Shown piece by piece: positions 34,029 to 45,726 of a DNA stretch of 64,000 nt. Under the pieces are notes generated by a model. It was given only the letters and a program-made list of their open reading frames with translations. It made no database searches and had not been told where the DNA came from. Each line of letters starts with the position of its first letter. Within the stretch, counting starts at the first letter, position 1. Origin of the DNA: Usnea hakonensis (Eukaryota; Ascomycota; Lecanoromycetes; Lecanorales; Parmeliaceae); NCBI GenBank assembly GCA_013423325.1, contig BLJB01000089.1, positions 435,788 through 499,787 on the forward strand. The letters run 5' to 3'. The position numbers and the translations under genes were made by a program.

Positions 34029-36409
34029 GTCACTCGAGTCTAACGATTTTATGCACCCCGTTCAATCGCTTTTATGCAAGCGTACAACCCCTCTCCAACC
34101 GACTTGAATTTTCTGAATATCATTTGGCCGGTAGACTTGAAGACCTTTAGCCTCGCTTCTGACCAACAAGCAATTTCTGCAACAGAAGCAGTCCATTTCC
34201 TAGTCATTATTATTATTACTTTATTAATATTATTGGCGTACCCCTCATCATCAAAGAAATGGTCATGCGACCCCCGAAATCGGCACAGCTATAACCAATG
34301 TCTCATGCAACTTCAAAGGAATGCACTGCTCAATCAGCTGGCTCTGGCTGGCGTTTCTTGCCTCGTTCATACGTATCTGGTGAAAAAGAGAAGCTGCTCT
34401 CGTGACTCGTTGTCCAGCATGGTCTGTCAAGGAGTCAAGTACTCTAAGTACTTAGGTAGTATTGATTAGCATTTCTCCACTCTGCAAGCAACCGCACGGC
34501 TCGATCCCGTCCAGTTACAGACTTACCTTACAGACTACAGATTGAGAAAGCACATTGAACATGACTACTCTACGTAGAGTACATTACTTTAATTGACAAC
34601 CTGGGCTCTTCAAGTCACTAAGGTACTTGAGTCCTTGTCAATTGCGTGATTCGCATTGATTGCATGTGATCGCCAAGCCCGAGCGGTGAAAGACATGGTT
34701 GGCATGCGCGGAAATAACCCGATCTGGCTGCATGCATCCCAAGCTAATTAGTGCAAATATCTGAACACGAGGAAGAAAGGAAGAAAGAAGAAAGACGGCG
34801 ATAGCAGATAACGACATTGAAGATTGCTGGGAAAAGGTCTCAGAGGCATTGACGCTCAAGACTCAGGAGTCATGTTCGCCACCCTGTATCTACCCGTTGC
34901 GCTGCACAAAGCTCAGAGAACAAATGATAATGCCTTCCCGCCCCCATGCAGGCGTTCCAGTCATAGCTACAGCACAATGAAAGGAAAGTGGCTTACTCAA
35001 ACGTGCCTTTGGCCGCATATCTTTCTACAGTCTCCAAAGGAAATGGAAGACGGCCATTGGCATGGCGTCGAGATGATACTGCCTGGAGTAACATTTCCTT
35101 AGGACTCGTTTGTTCTTGTACATTGTCACCCAGGATGGCTTCGGTGCTCCTCGGATGCAATGGGGACAACAAGCGTCAATCATACAATTTTCAAATCGTC
35201 CTTCTCCCTCCCATTCGTAGCTTCCCATACATTCGAGCACACCATCCGGCCATTCACAATCAGCGGCGGGCGCCAACGTTGTCCAAATCAAACCCAACAG
35301 CTGCAGACCAGCGGCTGAAGAAAAATCACAAAAACAGGTCTTTCAATCACTCCTGTTCAATCGACTATCCGGAGGCCCAGAACCCCGACACCCACCGAGT
35401 CGTTGGTGCAGTAGCGCGGCCTTGATCTACCGCTTGGGGCGTTGTCGTTGGAGCATTCGTGGCCCCCCTGCATATGCATATGCATGACAACGAACAAAAA
35501 GTGCAACAGAGACCGAGATTAAGCCCAAAGTGATTATTTTTCGTGAGGAAACGTTCCCCTACCAATCCGGCAACAAGGATTTGCCCCTTTGCCGATCATG
35601 CGTCGATTTGTCACTTCTGGAAATCTGATGTTCAAGAGTCTAACATTCACCTCACTGTCGGGAAGAGACTTGATAGAGCGGCCTACCAAGGTGATATTGG
35701 GGCAACAGTTCTCGTCTCTTGATTCTGCAAGCCGACTGTCTAGTCTTCATCTTCTCTCTTTTCACGCCACCAATCTTCCTGCTCAACTGACTCTCCCTCT
35801 TGCCCGTTTCAACACATCATCTCGCCCACCTCCCTTTCCATCCCCATACACAAGACCCCAGCCCCAGCTTCCCATTCTCCAAGTCTGGCCCGTCCATCAT
35901 CCCTCCCACACCATCAGCCCAAGACCCGCACTCTCCCACCCATACCACACCCCAAAACCCAAACCCCTCGCCCAAGGAAATATACACACGGCCCTCTAGC
36001 CTTCATTCGCCTCCGTCAATCTTGCCAGTAACTCTCACTACGTATATCGGAGCATCGACGCGGGTGCTTTGCACCCCACAAATGTGGTCCTGATAGGATG
36101 TGGGGGGGGGAGAACCAAAACCAAACCAACAAACATACCGTTCATGACCCAATCCTCAACAACACACACACTCTTTTTCGAAAAGAAAACAAAAACGAGA
36201 CTGAGTACCTAATCCTTCACAAATCCATAAAAAGCACCCTCCCCCCCTTTCCCCCCCCCCTTCCCTTTATCAACCCCTATCTCCACAGCAACACCCCTAT
36301 CTATATATATATATCTCCCAACCTCCTATTCATTCATTCCACGTACGTATTCCCAACAAGACTAGGAGAAAGAGGGGAGGGAAGAGGGCTTTTAGCATAC
36401 GGACTCATA

Positions 36410-36672
36410 TCCCACGGATTGGTGGAGGGTAAAACTCAGGGGTAAGCGACCGAACATAAAAAAACAGTCCCTTTTTTTGACTCGCTATACTTCAACAACC
36501 ACCACCATTATCAAAAAAGTTTCAACATAAATATTTATTTTATTAAGGAAATCTAAAACCTTTTAACCAAACTTTTATCGAAAAAATGATGTTTTAAAAA
36601 ATCAAATTTATCGCAAAAAAATTTTGATGTGTCGCCAAGATATTTTACCCTACATTTCACCAATCCGTGGGA
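36410..36672. mobile_element. MITE-like element with TA target-site duplication
   Basis: A 263-bp AT-rich segment bounded by inverted repeats. The left end TCCCACGGATTGGTG is matched exactly by the reverse complement of the right end. A looser match (GGGTAAAA and GCGAC blocks) continues for about 45 bases inward. Both ends are flanked by TA (36408-36409 and 36673-36674), the target duplication of Tc1/mariner and pogo/Fot-type elements. It has no coding capacity, so it would be mobilised by a transposase from elsewhere. Confidence 0.8.
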
Positions 36673-37865
36673 TAGCACCACGGTTGATTTCATGGAGGCT
36701 TTTATGAGCGGAGCGGAGCGGATGGGGGGCGTGGAGGTTGGTGAGGTGGGATGGGATGGGATGGGATGGGATGAAAGCGACTTTGTGGGCTGGATGAGGC
36801 GGGGGGGGGGGATGTCATTCACTCCTTCTTGCAAATTTTTCTCCTTTCATTCGTTCGGATTGGAGTTGGGAGGTAGGGAGGGGTTGTCTGTGTGTTTAGG
36901 TATGATTGATGGCTAGGTGGGTAGGTCGGTGGGTTACGAGCGGAGGGGGGTTGGGGATGAGGGGAGGTTTGCAGAGTGCTTGTGGGGGTTTTTGTTCCAT
37001 TTCCTCGTACCGTAGCGTAGTTTTTCCTGGCTTTTGGATGGATTGGATTATAGGGGTTGTTTTGATGGTTGATGGGTTTTCCTTTTTTTGTTTTTTGATT
37101 TTTTTGGTTTGGTATTGATCTTTGGATGTTGAAAAGTGTTATAATGCCTTGGTTGCGACTTGTAAAGTAAAAAAAGTCGAAAAACAAAATTGTGAGGTGC
37201 AAACCTGTGCGCAAGGTTATTACTTTCTAGACGAGCGAAAAGCCGATGAAGTCTCCGACGGAGCCATCTCCACGAAGCCACACGATCTCTGAACGTTTCC
37301 AGAATAGGAGCGCTCCCCAAAAATCTCGGTGATCATCCCTCTTCGTCCAGAGTGGATCCCAGATCCTGCTTTAAGATCTGGGAACATTTTACCCATTCAT
37401 GTCCCTCTTAATAACTCTTCCAGTAGCAGTATCCTGTCGCCAGCTCTATGCTGCCCTCCAACCAGCCCTGCTTTTCCTTCACAGCTTTCCCTTATGACTC
37501 TCCCGCCATTTTCTGTTCCCTTGCTTCCATGATCATGTTCAACTCGTCCCGACTGATGCATGCCTCGATGGTCGTGCAGAGAGAGCACAGGTGAATGCAG
37601 ACGCGACACTTAAAACGCTCTGTATCGTGCACGGGGGGCTTTACGTTGGAGCTGGAAGCTGAGGTAAGCCCATTTGAGGAGGACTCGCTGATTGGAGAGG
37701 AATCGTTGACGGATGACTGGAGTCTGGAGAGCGATGAGGGAGAGGAAGGAAGTGCACCGGTGCGGAGACGATGGGAGAGAGCAGTGTAGCGGCCTAGCCA
37801 CCGCATTGGAGTTTCCAGACCTTCAAATCGCTCAAAATTGGTTGAGCGGACAGCACACACCCTGA

Positions 37866-38766
37866 TCACGACCTGCTCAGCCCGCCTCTCCGACCTCGTC
37901 GTCCAAAATGGATGCTAGGAGGGACAAATTTAAGCGCGGACATCGTCGACGTGAGTTCATCGACGTCAGCATGAAGCGAAGGTGAATGACTGGATCTTCC
38001 GGTGCTTCCGTTGCTATTTTGTGCCGCTGGTGATTCGAGTGTATTTCTCGGTTCTAAATCATGATTTGGAGAAGCCTCAGTACTGCTATTACGTTGCGCG
38101 TGTTGGAATGCTCTAGACGCAGCTGAGCTATGTTTTCTGGGCCGGGCACGGAGCATGGAGCTACGCTTATCAATGCCTGTGTTCACGATTTGAAAGTCAT
38201 AGTTCTGACCTGCGTTAGCCTGAGTAACCAAAGGAAACGCCAATTCAGGGCTCGTGCTTACCTTTGGAAAGACGTGTTTATCTGTGAGATGCATTCGTCG
38301 TTTCTGTGGCGTCGAACAAACTTTGTCGCAACCTTCAACGAAACATTGATACTTTGTTTTGCTGTCAGTTCGCATATCTCTTTTCCTAAATCATGAGTCT
38401 GCCTAGACGTACCGTCTTCTCTTCCTTAGCTCTCCTTGCTTCGACCAAAGGGTCATGATTCTCGTGGATGTGTAGCCCAAGAAAATGCTCCGTAGGAAAG
38501 TTCTTCCGGCATTCAGAGCATCGATATGCATGTTCCTTGGCGTAATGGACCTCAAATTCCTCGAAAGTAGAGAATGATATCGCCTCGTTGTGGGGCGGAA
38601 GGGAGCATTTCATTACTGCTCGTGTAGACTGCGCGTCCGATGTCTGTATGTACTTCGAAGAGTGGACTGGTGCATCTGTAGGCGTGGGGGATGAAGGCTC
38701 TGGCGTTGGAGAAAGCGAAGAGTTCGTCGACGGTGAGGGAGAATCTTCTCGTGAGCGTTTAGGCAT
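37866..38766 (-). CDS. C2H2 zinc-finger protein, ZNF511-like
   Basis: Exons 38766-38413, 38351-38262 and 38204-37866 join in phase 0 and give 260 residues. After a Ser/Pro-rich N-terminus comes MKCSLPPH, a segment FEEFEVHYAKEHAYRC, then a finger CSECRKNFPTEHFLGLHIHE. A second finger, coded by the 90-nt middle exon, is CFVEGCDKVCSTPQKRRMHL followed by TDKH, and then FPKNYDFQIVNTGIDKRSSM. This order and wording match the conserved eukaryotic ZNF511 family. The family's molecular role is poorly known. The C-terminus is a disordered tail ending in an Arg/Gly-rich segment, which suggests nucleic-acid or ribosome association. It is divergent to the Est1/SMG7-like gene, with 469 bases between starts. 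Confidence 0.85.
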
Positions 38767-39235
38767 AGCTTATGCGAATGTAGCGGTGAGGAGATTACTC
38801 TGGTTATCCCTTGCCCAATATGTTATCCTACATGATGCAACACCATTTCCATTGAAGAGCTCTCAAGCCGTCCCTAGAATAGTACGGCGTGTTCGGTGAC
38901 GATGTTAAACACACGATCTACAGGCGTGCTTCCCGTTATGCAGCTCAAGAGAACGACTTTCGGACATAACATCTCGGGCCATCGGACTTAAGTAATTCAA
39001 TTGCCAAACATACCTTCATCAGACACACACGTATGATGTGAATCTCGCGCGCGATATCCTGGACAGCAAAGCCTCTTTGAAGACTTGACAGTCGAGCCTA
39101 CCAGTCGCTCTTCCGCTCAATGGACTGTTCGAGTGTGACCGAGCCGTCGGAGTTGCGTCCATATCTCTAACGGCGTGGCTGACCGAGGGGTCTTGATGAA
39201 GAAGATTTGAATGTGCACCGTTCGCGATGGCAAAT
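38767..39235. promoter_or_regulatory. divergent promoter region, ZNF511-like / Est1-SMG7-like
   Basis: 469 bases between two start codons facing away from each other. No frame or repeat of note; it should contain both promoters. Confidence 0.4.
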
Positions 39236-42033
39236 ATGAATGAGGAGAGACTGAGGTACCCTTGAAGGTGTGTTTTGTATCGTTATTACGAAAGCTCACA
39301 ACGGGCAGATTGGCTCAACGAGCAGATAAAGATTTGCAAATCTACCTAGCCGGAAAAGACTGTACACTGTCGAACATTGCCCATTTCTTGGCTCAGTACA
39401 TACTTCGTACATCCCGAAAAATGGCATGTCTAACTGATAAAGATACCGCACCGCATGCGAGAATTTCATACTGCAAGATTTCGAATTTGCCTCGAGCACG
39501 GATGCTGAGGACAGACTGTGGGACGCCCATGGCAAAGTCAACAATCGATTTCGCAAGGAGTTGAAATATGTCTGTCTCTTATAGTCAGCGATCTACTCGT
39601 CCTTTAAGAAGCTCATGTCACTGGTAGTTCCGAGACACTAGAGGAAGGAGGAAGCCGGTCGAAGAACGGAAGCTTGTCAAACAATTCCTCGACTTCATCA
39701 AGTCAGGCCAGCGCTTCTATCGTGGATATATCCAGCGCTTGGCATCGCGGTTTGGTGGCGTCCGACAACTGGAAGCAGTTGCCAACAAATTGACTCTAAG
39801 CAGTAAGACTTACGGCGAAAGGCGAATAATAGAATCCCAAGTTGACAGTCATATCACAGCTCTATCTGCTGATGAGCCAACTCAGGCCTTCGGTACCTTA
39901 GCTCATGCTATCCTTGTATCTTGCCATCAAACGCTCGTCCGTCTAGGCGATCTTTCGAGATGGCGAGAGACACATTCTTTTACAAAGGATCGCAATTGGG
40001 GCCCAGCTATAGGATATTATAATCTTGCTGGCCTGATACACCCCGCGTCTGGTGCTTCCCACCACCAAATGGCTGTCATTGCACAGGTTGATGCCAATCA
40101 CCTGTCAGCTACATATCATTTGTACCGCGCATTGGCTGTCGCGGAGCCCCATCCAACCGCCAAAGCTAACCTCGAGATTGAGTTTAAAAAGATTGAAGAA
40201 GCTTGGAGTAAGGGAGATTTGATCAAGACTGATCCGGTGCGAAATAGCCAAGAACCAGGATCAGCGCTATTGGGATGGTTCATGCGCCTACATGCTCGAT
40301 GCTACAGAGGCCTCGACTTTCCTGAACATGAAGAACTTGAGAGTGAAGTTTTGAGCCAGCTTGCGGTCGACTTGAAAGAACGGTCATTCGAGAGTACTTT
40401 GAGCAAGATAATAATGATAAATATAGCTGCCGAATCTTCTGCAGCAAAACGTCTGCAAGGTAAGCTGTTCAAAATTGTTTAGAATGCATTCCGGCGTACT
40501 AAGCTGTTCCCTTAGAGAGTAATGGTTCGACGGAGACTTTCCGGTCGTTTTTCTTCCTTCAGCGTCTGAACGTAAGAACCTTTTTCGTCTTGCTCCAGGT
40601 ACTTCTACCAGAATTGGAGCGCTCCGCCAGCGAAGATGTCCAAAGTGACGGCGTTGTGTCCAGTTCAGGATCCACCAAAATTACGGCTGTTACGCGCCGT
40701 GTTCTACCAGCCCTGAGACTGTACAGTTCCTGGCTTCTGACAAATGCCGTAATTTTGGCAGCTCAGGTGGGTGATAACGTATTGAACGTCCAGGTTAAAG
40801 AATTGTGGAAGGTCTACGCAACTGCGTTAACCCTGATAACATCCACGTTCACTGTTTCTCAGTTGCCTGAAGTTGAGTACCTTCTCGATGAAGACGAAGG
40901 TACCATTGGATTCAAGCCTTTGGACAATGAGAATACAAAGCGAAAATACTACGCTGGGGCTGGTTTTAGTGTTCAAAAGCCCAAGTACCATGATCGAGGC
41001 ATTCAGCGCCATCATCCCAATGTGGAGATGCTTGGAAGAATTCGAGACCTTTTAACCGATGGCATGCTTCAGCACTCAAATGAAGTAGGCTTTTTCCCTT
41101 TCATGTCTGGTTAGAAAGCTTATTGGAAAGCAGCAAGTCCCAGTCAAGGTTGTGGATGTACAGGGCACCACGGCATTCATCTACGTCGAAGAAGATATGC
41201 GGGAGGAGGAGAACCATCAAACGTCTTTGTCATCAACGGGTATCGAGCTCGAGGAAGTCACTCATGTTGACGAGACAACGCTTCCTGATGCACCAGCCTC
41301 GAATAGCGGTGAAACATCTAAGGCAGCCTCCATTTCCGTGAATATGGATCCGGCCTCAAAGCGCATGGTTGATAGTCTCGTTGGCTCTGAAACTACCGAC
41401 GACGGAGAAGATGCTGGGTTCATCGACCATTCTATAAATGAAGCTCCACATGGCTTTGGCCGTTCAGTACATCGCCCTTCAGCAGCTCAAGTTGGCGATG
41501 AGACTAGCTACGGCCTCATCGGTTCCTCCACTGTTCGAGAGCATTTCGGCGACCTTCAGAACCCCATCGCAAATTCCCCTAGACCCGTACTGCCAAGTAT
41601 CACCAATTCTCCCTTTGCGCTCCAGCCAGGAGAAGAAACGCCTGGTTCGCGGCCCTCGACCGCGAAACGCAAGACACCAAGCCATTCGCAACAGAATTCG
41701 CAAACTAGGTTTCCTCTTCAGCGGCAGGCAATGGGATTTTCCGTAGCCTCCAGTCCGATCAATCCAAGTTCTATGCCAGATCCTACAGCCCCTACTTCAT
41801 ATACAGACGGAGTCTACGGCAACCAGCCTCCACTGAAGAACACGTTTCATTTAAATCAGACCTACACAAGACCACAAACTTTCGCTACTTTTGGAAATCA
41901 GCCTCTCCGCGCGGAGGAACCCAATTTCCTGAGTCTGGAAGTGTTTGAGGGGAGCACTTGGGGAGGTAGCGATCAGAGCGGCCGGATGGCTGCCAATGCT
42001 CTAACACCTCCAAATGGACAAAGTGCCGGTTGA
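39236..42033 (+). CDS. Est1/SMG7-like protein (telomerase / nonsense-mediated decay family)
   Basis: Exons 39236-39255, 39309-39395, 39443-39569, 39628-40459, 40516-41084 and 41119-42033 keep phase and give about 849 residues. The early part has YRTACENFILQDFEFASSTD, then LWDAHGKVNNRFRKELK and, after an intron, FIKSGQRFYRGYIQRLASRF. The EST1 RNA/DNA-binding block follows: GPAIGYYNLAGLIHPASGAS and a Y-HLYRALAVAEPHPTAKANL segment. This is the 14-3-3-like plus TPR-solenoid region of SMG5/6/7 and Est1. The C-terminal 300 residues are disordered. No PIN domain is seen, so SMG7 rather than SMG6 is the closer relative. The last junction needs a 34-nt intron (41085-41118), unusually short. Start and exons 1-2 are inferred from phase only. 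Confidence 0.8.
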
Positions 42034-42297
42034 AAGGTCGCAAAGATGGGCTAAAAAGTATCAATCTCGACTACGGGGTCTCAAATCTATCCTGGACCGA
42101 TAGTGCACAGGAAAAATTGCTCTCGTCTATCTGGGTCCTATGCTATGTGCCACGCCATTACAGGCCGTTCTTTGTTCAATGGAGGATGAAGTCCACTTGG
42201 GGTATATCTCATGGTCGTCGTTCCGTCGTACAATGCAAGCGCTTTTAGTTGTTGAAACCCAGTTGTTGAAACCCGAACGCCTTTTCCCATGCCCGAC

Positions 42298-43788
42298 CTA
42301 GTTCAAGGAGAGAAATTCGTTCTTCGGCGTCGGCGTATAGCTTTGCTTGGGGAAAGGGAACCTTGGGGAAGGGAATATTGTCAGCTTGAAGTTCAAGATG
42401 AACAGGATTTTCGATGGAAAGATGAAGGGGATGTGTGCTGATTCTGCTTGCTACTACTCTGCTGTCGCTTGCTTTATTTGCAATTATTGATAGGATGTTG
42501 AGATGGTTCTGTAAAGAGAGAATAAACATACTGTGGTCCAAGTTCCCGAATGCTCAAGCTAGCAAGCCAATGTCCCATATCAATCGATTCATCAAGGGAT
42601 TTTCCTTCGACAACACCTGCGACGAATCCGCCAGCAAAGGCGTCACTGAATTTTAAAAGTCAGTAGATACTCCCAGATTCGCATGTTAATCCAAAGAACA
42701 GCACCCACCCTGCACCGTTAGTGTCGCAAATGTCCTCCTTCTTAATCTCCTTGATCCCATACTCCTTGACCTCTTTCTCTCCCTGCACCGCGACGATCGT
42801 GCCCTCCGTTCCCTGCGTGAATATCACCGTCCTCTTGCGTGACTTGTTCTCCTTCGGCAGATCTGCCACAATCCGCGCAATCTCCTTCACGTCTTTGGTC
42901 TCATGCCCTTGCGACTCTGCCCAGCTCCTAGCTTCGGTCTCGTTTCCAATAATGTAATCCCAATACTTGCTCGTCTGAGCCAGTTGATCCTTGAAGAACA
43001 TTGGGATGAAGGGAGCAGAGAAGCTCATCATGAAGACTTTGTTCTCCTTGGCTGCTTCCTCTGCTAGGGCCATTATGGCAGGCACGCAGACGGTCAGGTG
43101 GTAACCGCCCACGAAATAGACCTTGGCCTGCTGCACGAGCTTCCAGATCTCGGGCGACTGCAGATGAGAGATCTTGTACTCGTTCGCGGCGGCCAAATGC
43201 GTGCACATGGAACGGTCATGGCCGGTGATGATGACCCCGCAGCGGCCAGTGGGTTGGTCGGGAGACACTAGGTATTCGGAGCGGACGCCAGCTTCTTCAT
43301 TCTTGGAGCGCAGGGTCGCGGCATATTTGTCGGAGCCGACGCAGCCGATATAGAGGGTGGAGTTCGGGGGTAGGATGTACTGCGGGTACATCAGAGGTCA
43401 GTGCACGCTGCGCAATATGCGTTGGGAAGGGGAAGGAAGGAAAGAAGGGGCAAGTACCTGTGCACCACGAGTAGTATTCTGTGCAGCACCACCGGCTATG
43501 AGCTTTGCGTTGCGGTTCTGAAGCAGGTCTTCGTAAAGGCCCATGTGTTTGTCTTCGGCGAGTATGGCGTCGTTGGGCTTCAGACCGTATTGGGATAGCA
43601 TTGCTTCATCGCTACGTATGAACAATCAATTTCTGGGAGCGATGGGATGGTGTATTGGAACTTACCCTTGGCCTTGGATATCTGAAAGGCAACTCTTTCA
43701 GCGGTCGAATTGGTCTACGAAATAAGAGGCACTCACCGAGCAACGGATTCTCCAAACAGAGCAACGGGTATCCTTGAGTAGATGCCAT
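42298..43788 (-). CDS. ADO1: adenosine kinase
   Basis: Cytosolic PfkB-family enzyme converting adenosine and ATP to AMP and ADP; it removes the adenosine made by S-adenosylhomocysteine hydrolysis. Six exons: 43788-43737, 43681-43666 (16 nt), 43611-43458, 43379-42709, 42645-42532 and 42361-42298, all in phase, 356 residues. Motifs: the early LIAGGAAQNTTRGAQ (PfkB signature 1), HLAAANEYKISHL, and DTNGAGDAFAGGFVAG (signature 2) with the catalytic Asp, completed only across the intron. The end reads FPFPKQSYTPTPKNEFLSLN. It is convergent with the Est1/SMG7-like gene (264 bases between stops). Confidence 0.92.
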
Positions 43789-44129
43789 GTTATCGACTTG
43801 ATGAATAGCAATAATGTAATGAGCAACTTTCTGGAAGTTGCAGAGTTGATATTGCCGACAATAAGAAGGGATGCCAATGCCCCGAGACAAACATGAGCTA
43901 CCTATTTGGGGCTAGCGTAGCGTATTCTCGGATATCAACAGTCATCCTCAATTTCCGACTTCCACGATGTGCCCGTGGTTACCAGATCGCAGTCATCATG
44001 AGAAGGACATTTCAAATGGAGCATGGCATAAATTCTGTGATCACATTTCTCGCACATAGGGGTATACGCTCTATCGAAGCAAGATGAACGCCTTCGAAAG
44101 CGACCTGACACCGCTCATACGCTTCATAC
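43789..44129. other. short intergenic, ADO1 promoter and LTV1 3' end
   Basis: 341 bases between two genes in the same direction. No frame or repeat of note. Confidence 0.4.
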
Positions 44130-45514
44130 TCAAGCCTTTTGCAGCTTGACCCTTGCAGGGCCCAATCCCTTTCGTACTTCATCAAGCTGTTCCATGCCGC
44201 TTTGATACTTACCCTTCTTGACCCTCTTCTTCCCACTCATGGAATACCCATCTAGGAAGTCATCCATGATGCTATCGAAATCTGACCTCTGGACTAAAGA
44301 TGGTGCTTGACTAGAAGCCAATGAAGTCCCCGTCACAATGGATACCCCATCATCGTCCACATCCATTTCGTCCTCGGCGTAGTCTTCTTCAATCTTGTCA
44401 AAACGTGCGTCGAGCAGATTTTGGCCTTCTGTTCGGAAAATTGAAGAACTTGTCATTGAATAGCCAGTGCTAGAAGTCATCGCTCCTTTCCTCTTTTTCC
44501 GTCGACCGCCAGTCATCGAGGTTCCCGTCATGATTGAGGACTGCACTTCAGCATTGGAGGCTTGCGGCTGTGCTTTTTTGGCAGCTTTATCGGCTTTCTG
44601 AAATTTGGCGAATTCTTTCATCCAGTCGCCATCACCATGATCGAGTTCACCCTCTATCATCGTGTCTGGACCTTGAGGGGCAGGCAGAGTGATGCATTCA
44701 GTCTCGTATTCTTTATCCGGCTTCTCGGTTTCATCTGTCTCCCATCCAGCTTCATCGCCTGCATTTTCAAAGCCGGCGCCCTCGAATTCCTCCAAGCTGA
44801 CTTCTCTCCCATCCCTCGCTATCTCTCCGAAGATATCCTCTTCGTCATCGACGTACGCATCATCTTCCAATGCTTCTAGTACTTCCCGTAATCGGGGATC
44901 CATGTCTGGCTGGAAGCCGGCCAACGCATCTGGAATGTCTTGTTGATCCTGGTATGTGCTCCTTCTTAAGTCCTTCGATGGCATTACATCATTGTCCAGA
45001 AGCATGGATCCTGCATTCTGAGTCGCTCCACTTTTCAATTGGTCTTCCTGTAAAGATGTTTCCCTGAGTGCATCCTCCAGATTTGTTTTCTCCTTCCCTT
45101 TCCCATCCTTCCTCCTCGTTGCAGCCTCAACAAAATAGCTTTCTCCGTTACCGCTTCCAGCATTGAGATCTCGTATATGCTGCATATAATCATATTGAGT
45201 ATCGTCAAAGTAAATTCCATGTTCTGCAGCTTCGCCTTCATTGTCTCTAATGCTTGAGAGAGCATTAGGATCGTTGGGACCGAATAGTTCTGCTTCTAGG
45301 TCATTGCGGGTTTTGATCTTATGAGCCTGTGAAGGAGCCAGCTCCTGGAAGACCATGGAACTGGAAGAAGCATCATGGATTTTCGGGTCATTTTGAGGCC
45401 GATTCACAAGCTGAAATGTTGTGGAGCTATTTTTGTCACTGCAGTTGTATCAGCATGGTAATATTAATTAGGAGACAAAGAACATTAAACTCACATCCAC
45501 CTTTTTCGTGGCAT
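44130..45514 (-). CDS. LTV1: Ltv1, 40S ribosomal subunit biogenesis factor
   Basis: Non-ribosomal protein bound to the head of pre-40S particles and needed for late assembly and export. Exon 1 is only 20 nt (45514-45495) and exon 2 runs 45438-44130; together 442 residues. The conserved N-terminus WIDKNSSTTFQLVNRPQNDP exists only after splicing of the 56-nt intron. Further conserved parts: GIYFDDTQYDYMQHIRDL, then FQPDMDPRLREVLEALEDDA followed by the acidic DDEEDIFGEI, and a C-terminal DSIMDDFLDGY before a Lys/Arg patch. Large acidic stretches are typical for the family. It is head-to-head with LSG1, with 212 bases between start codons. Confidence 0.93.
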
Positions 45515-45726
45515 GTTGGAGACTGTCGTCGCTGCGCATAAAAAAGGAGGAAGTTTTGAAAAAATGACAGTGATGGATTGTTTGTCACCCAAATTTTGGC
45601 GAGAAATGACGTTGACTGGTCTTGGCGCTCCGAGCTGCGTTTTCTAAACCTCCTCATGTAGATAAAATAGTAAAACCACTCGCGACAACATAGATTTTAT
45701 AACATATTAGCATCATAGCAGCAAGT
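45515..45726. promoter_or_regulatory. bidirectional LTV1-LSG1 promoter
   Basis: 212 bases separate the two start codons. The interval contains TTTTGAAAAAATGA (45553-45566), resembling the yeast rRNA-processing element core. It also has CCCAAATTTTGG near 45590, a TGACGT half site, and an AT-rich stretch next to LSG1. A PAC-type GATGAG motif was not seen. Element identities are guesses from consensus. Confidence 0.45.

Larger units (their letters stand above)
31295..37865. other. 6.6-kb gene-free interval upstream of the kinase
   Basis: No frame with recognisable content on either strand. 31300-32900 probably holds a long leader and promoter of the kinase, since short upstream frames are frequent. 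33911-34028 is a tandem duplication. 35700-36000 and 36100-36350 are C-rich. 36410-36672 is a MITE-like element. 36900-37130 is G/T-rich. The 125-codon frame on the - strand at 37492-37869 abuts the end of the zinc-finger gene and is not supported. Confidence 0.5.

Noticed and set aside
35469..35485. Palindromic GCATATGCATATGCAT
   Set aside because: Short AT-rich self-complementary sequence without further context.
35589..35999. 136-codon frame on the + strand
   Set aside because: Ser/Pro-rich translation of a CT-rich tract with no recognisable domain; may be leader or spacer.
37492..37869. 125-codon - strand frame with several Cys
   Set aside because: It follows the stop of the ZNF511-like gene, has no start context, and the Cys pattern does not fit a known finger.
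40572..40598. GT...CAG segment of 27 nt that looks like an intron in the Est1/SMG7-like gene
   Set aside because: It is a multiple of three without stops, and the retained reading NVRTFFVLLQVLLPELE forms a good helix matching the family; 27 nt is too short for an intron.
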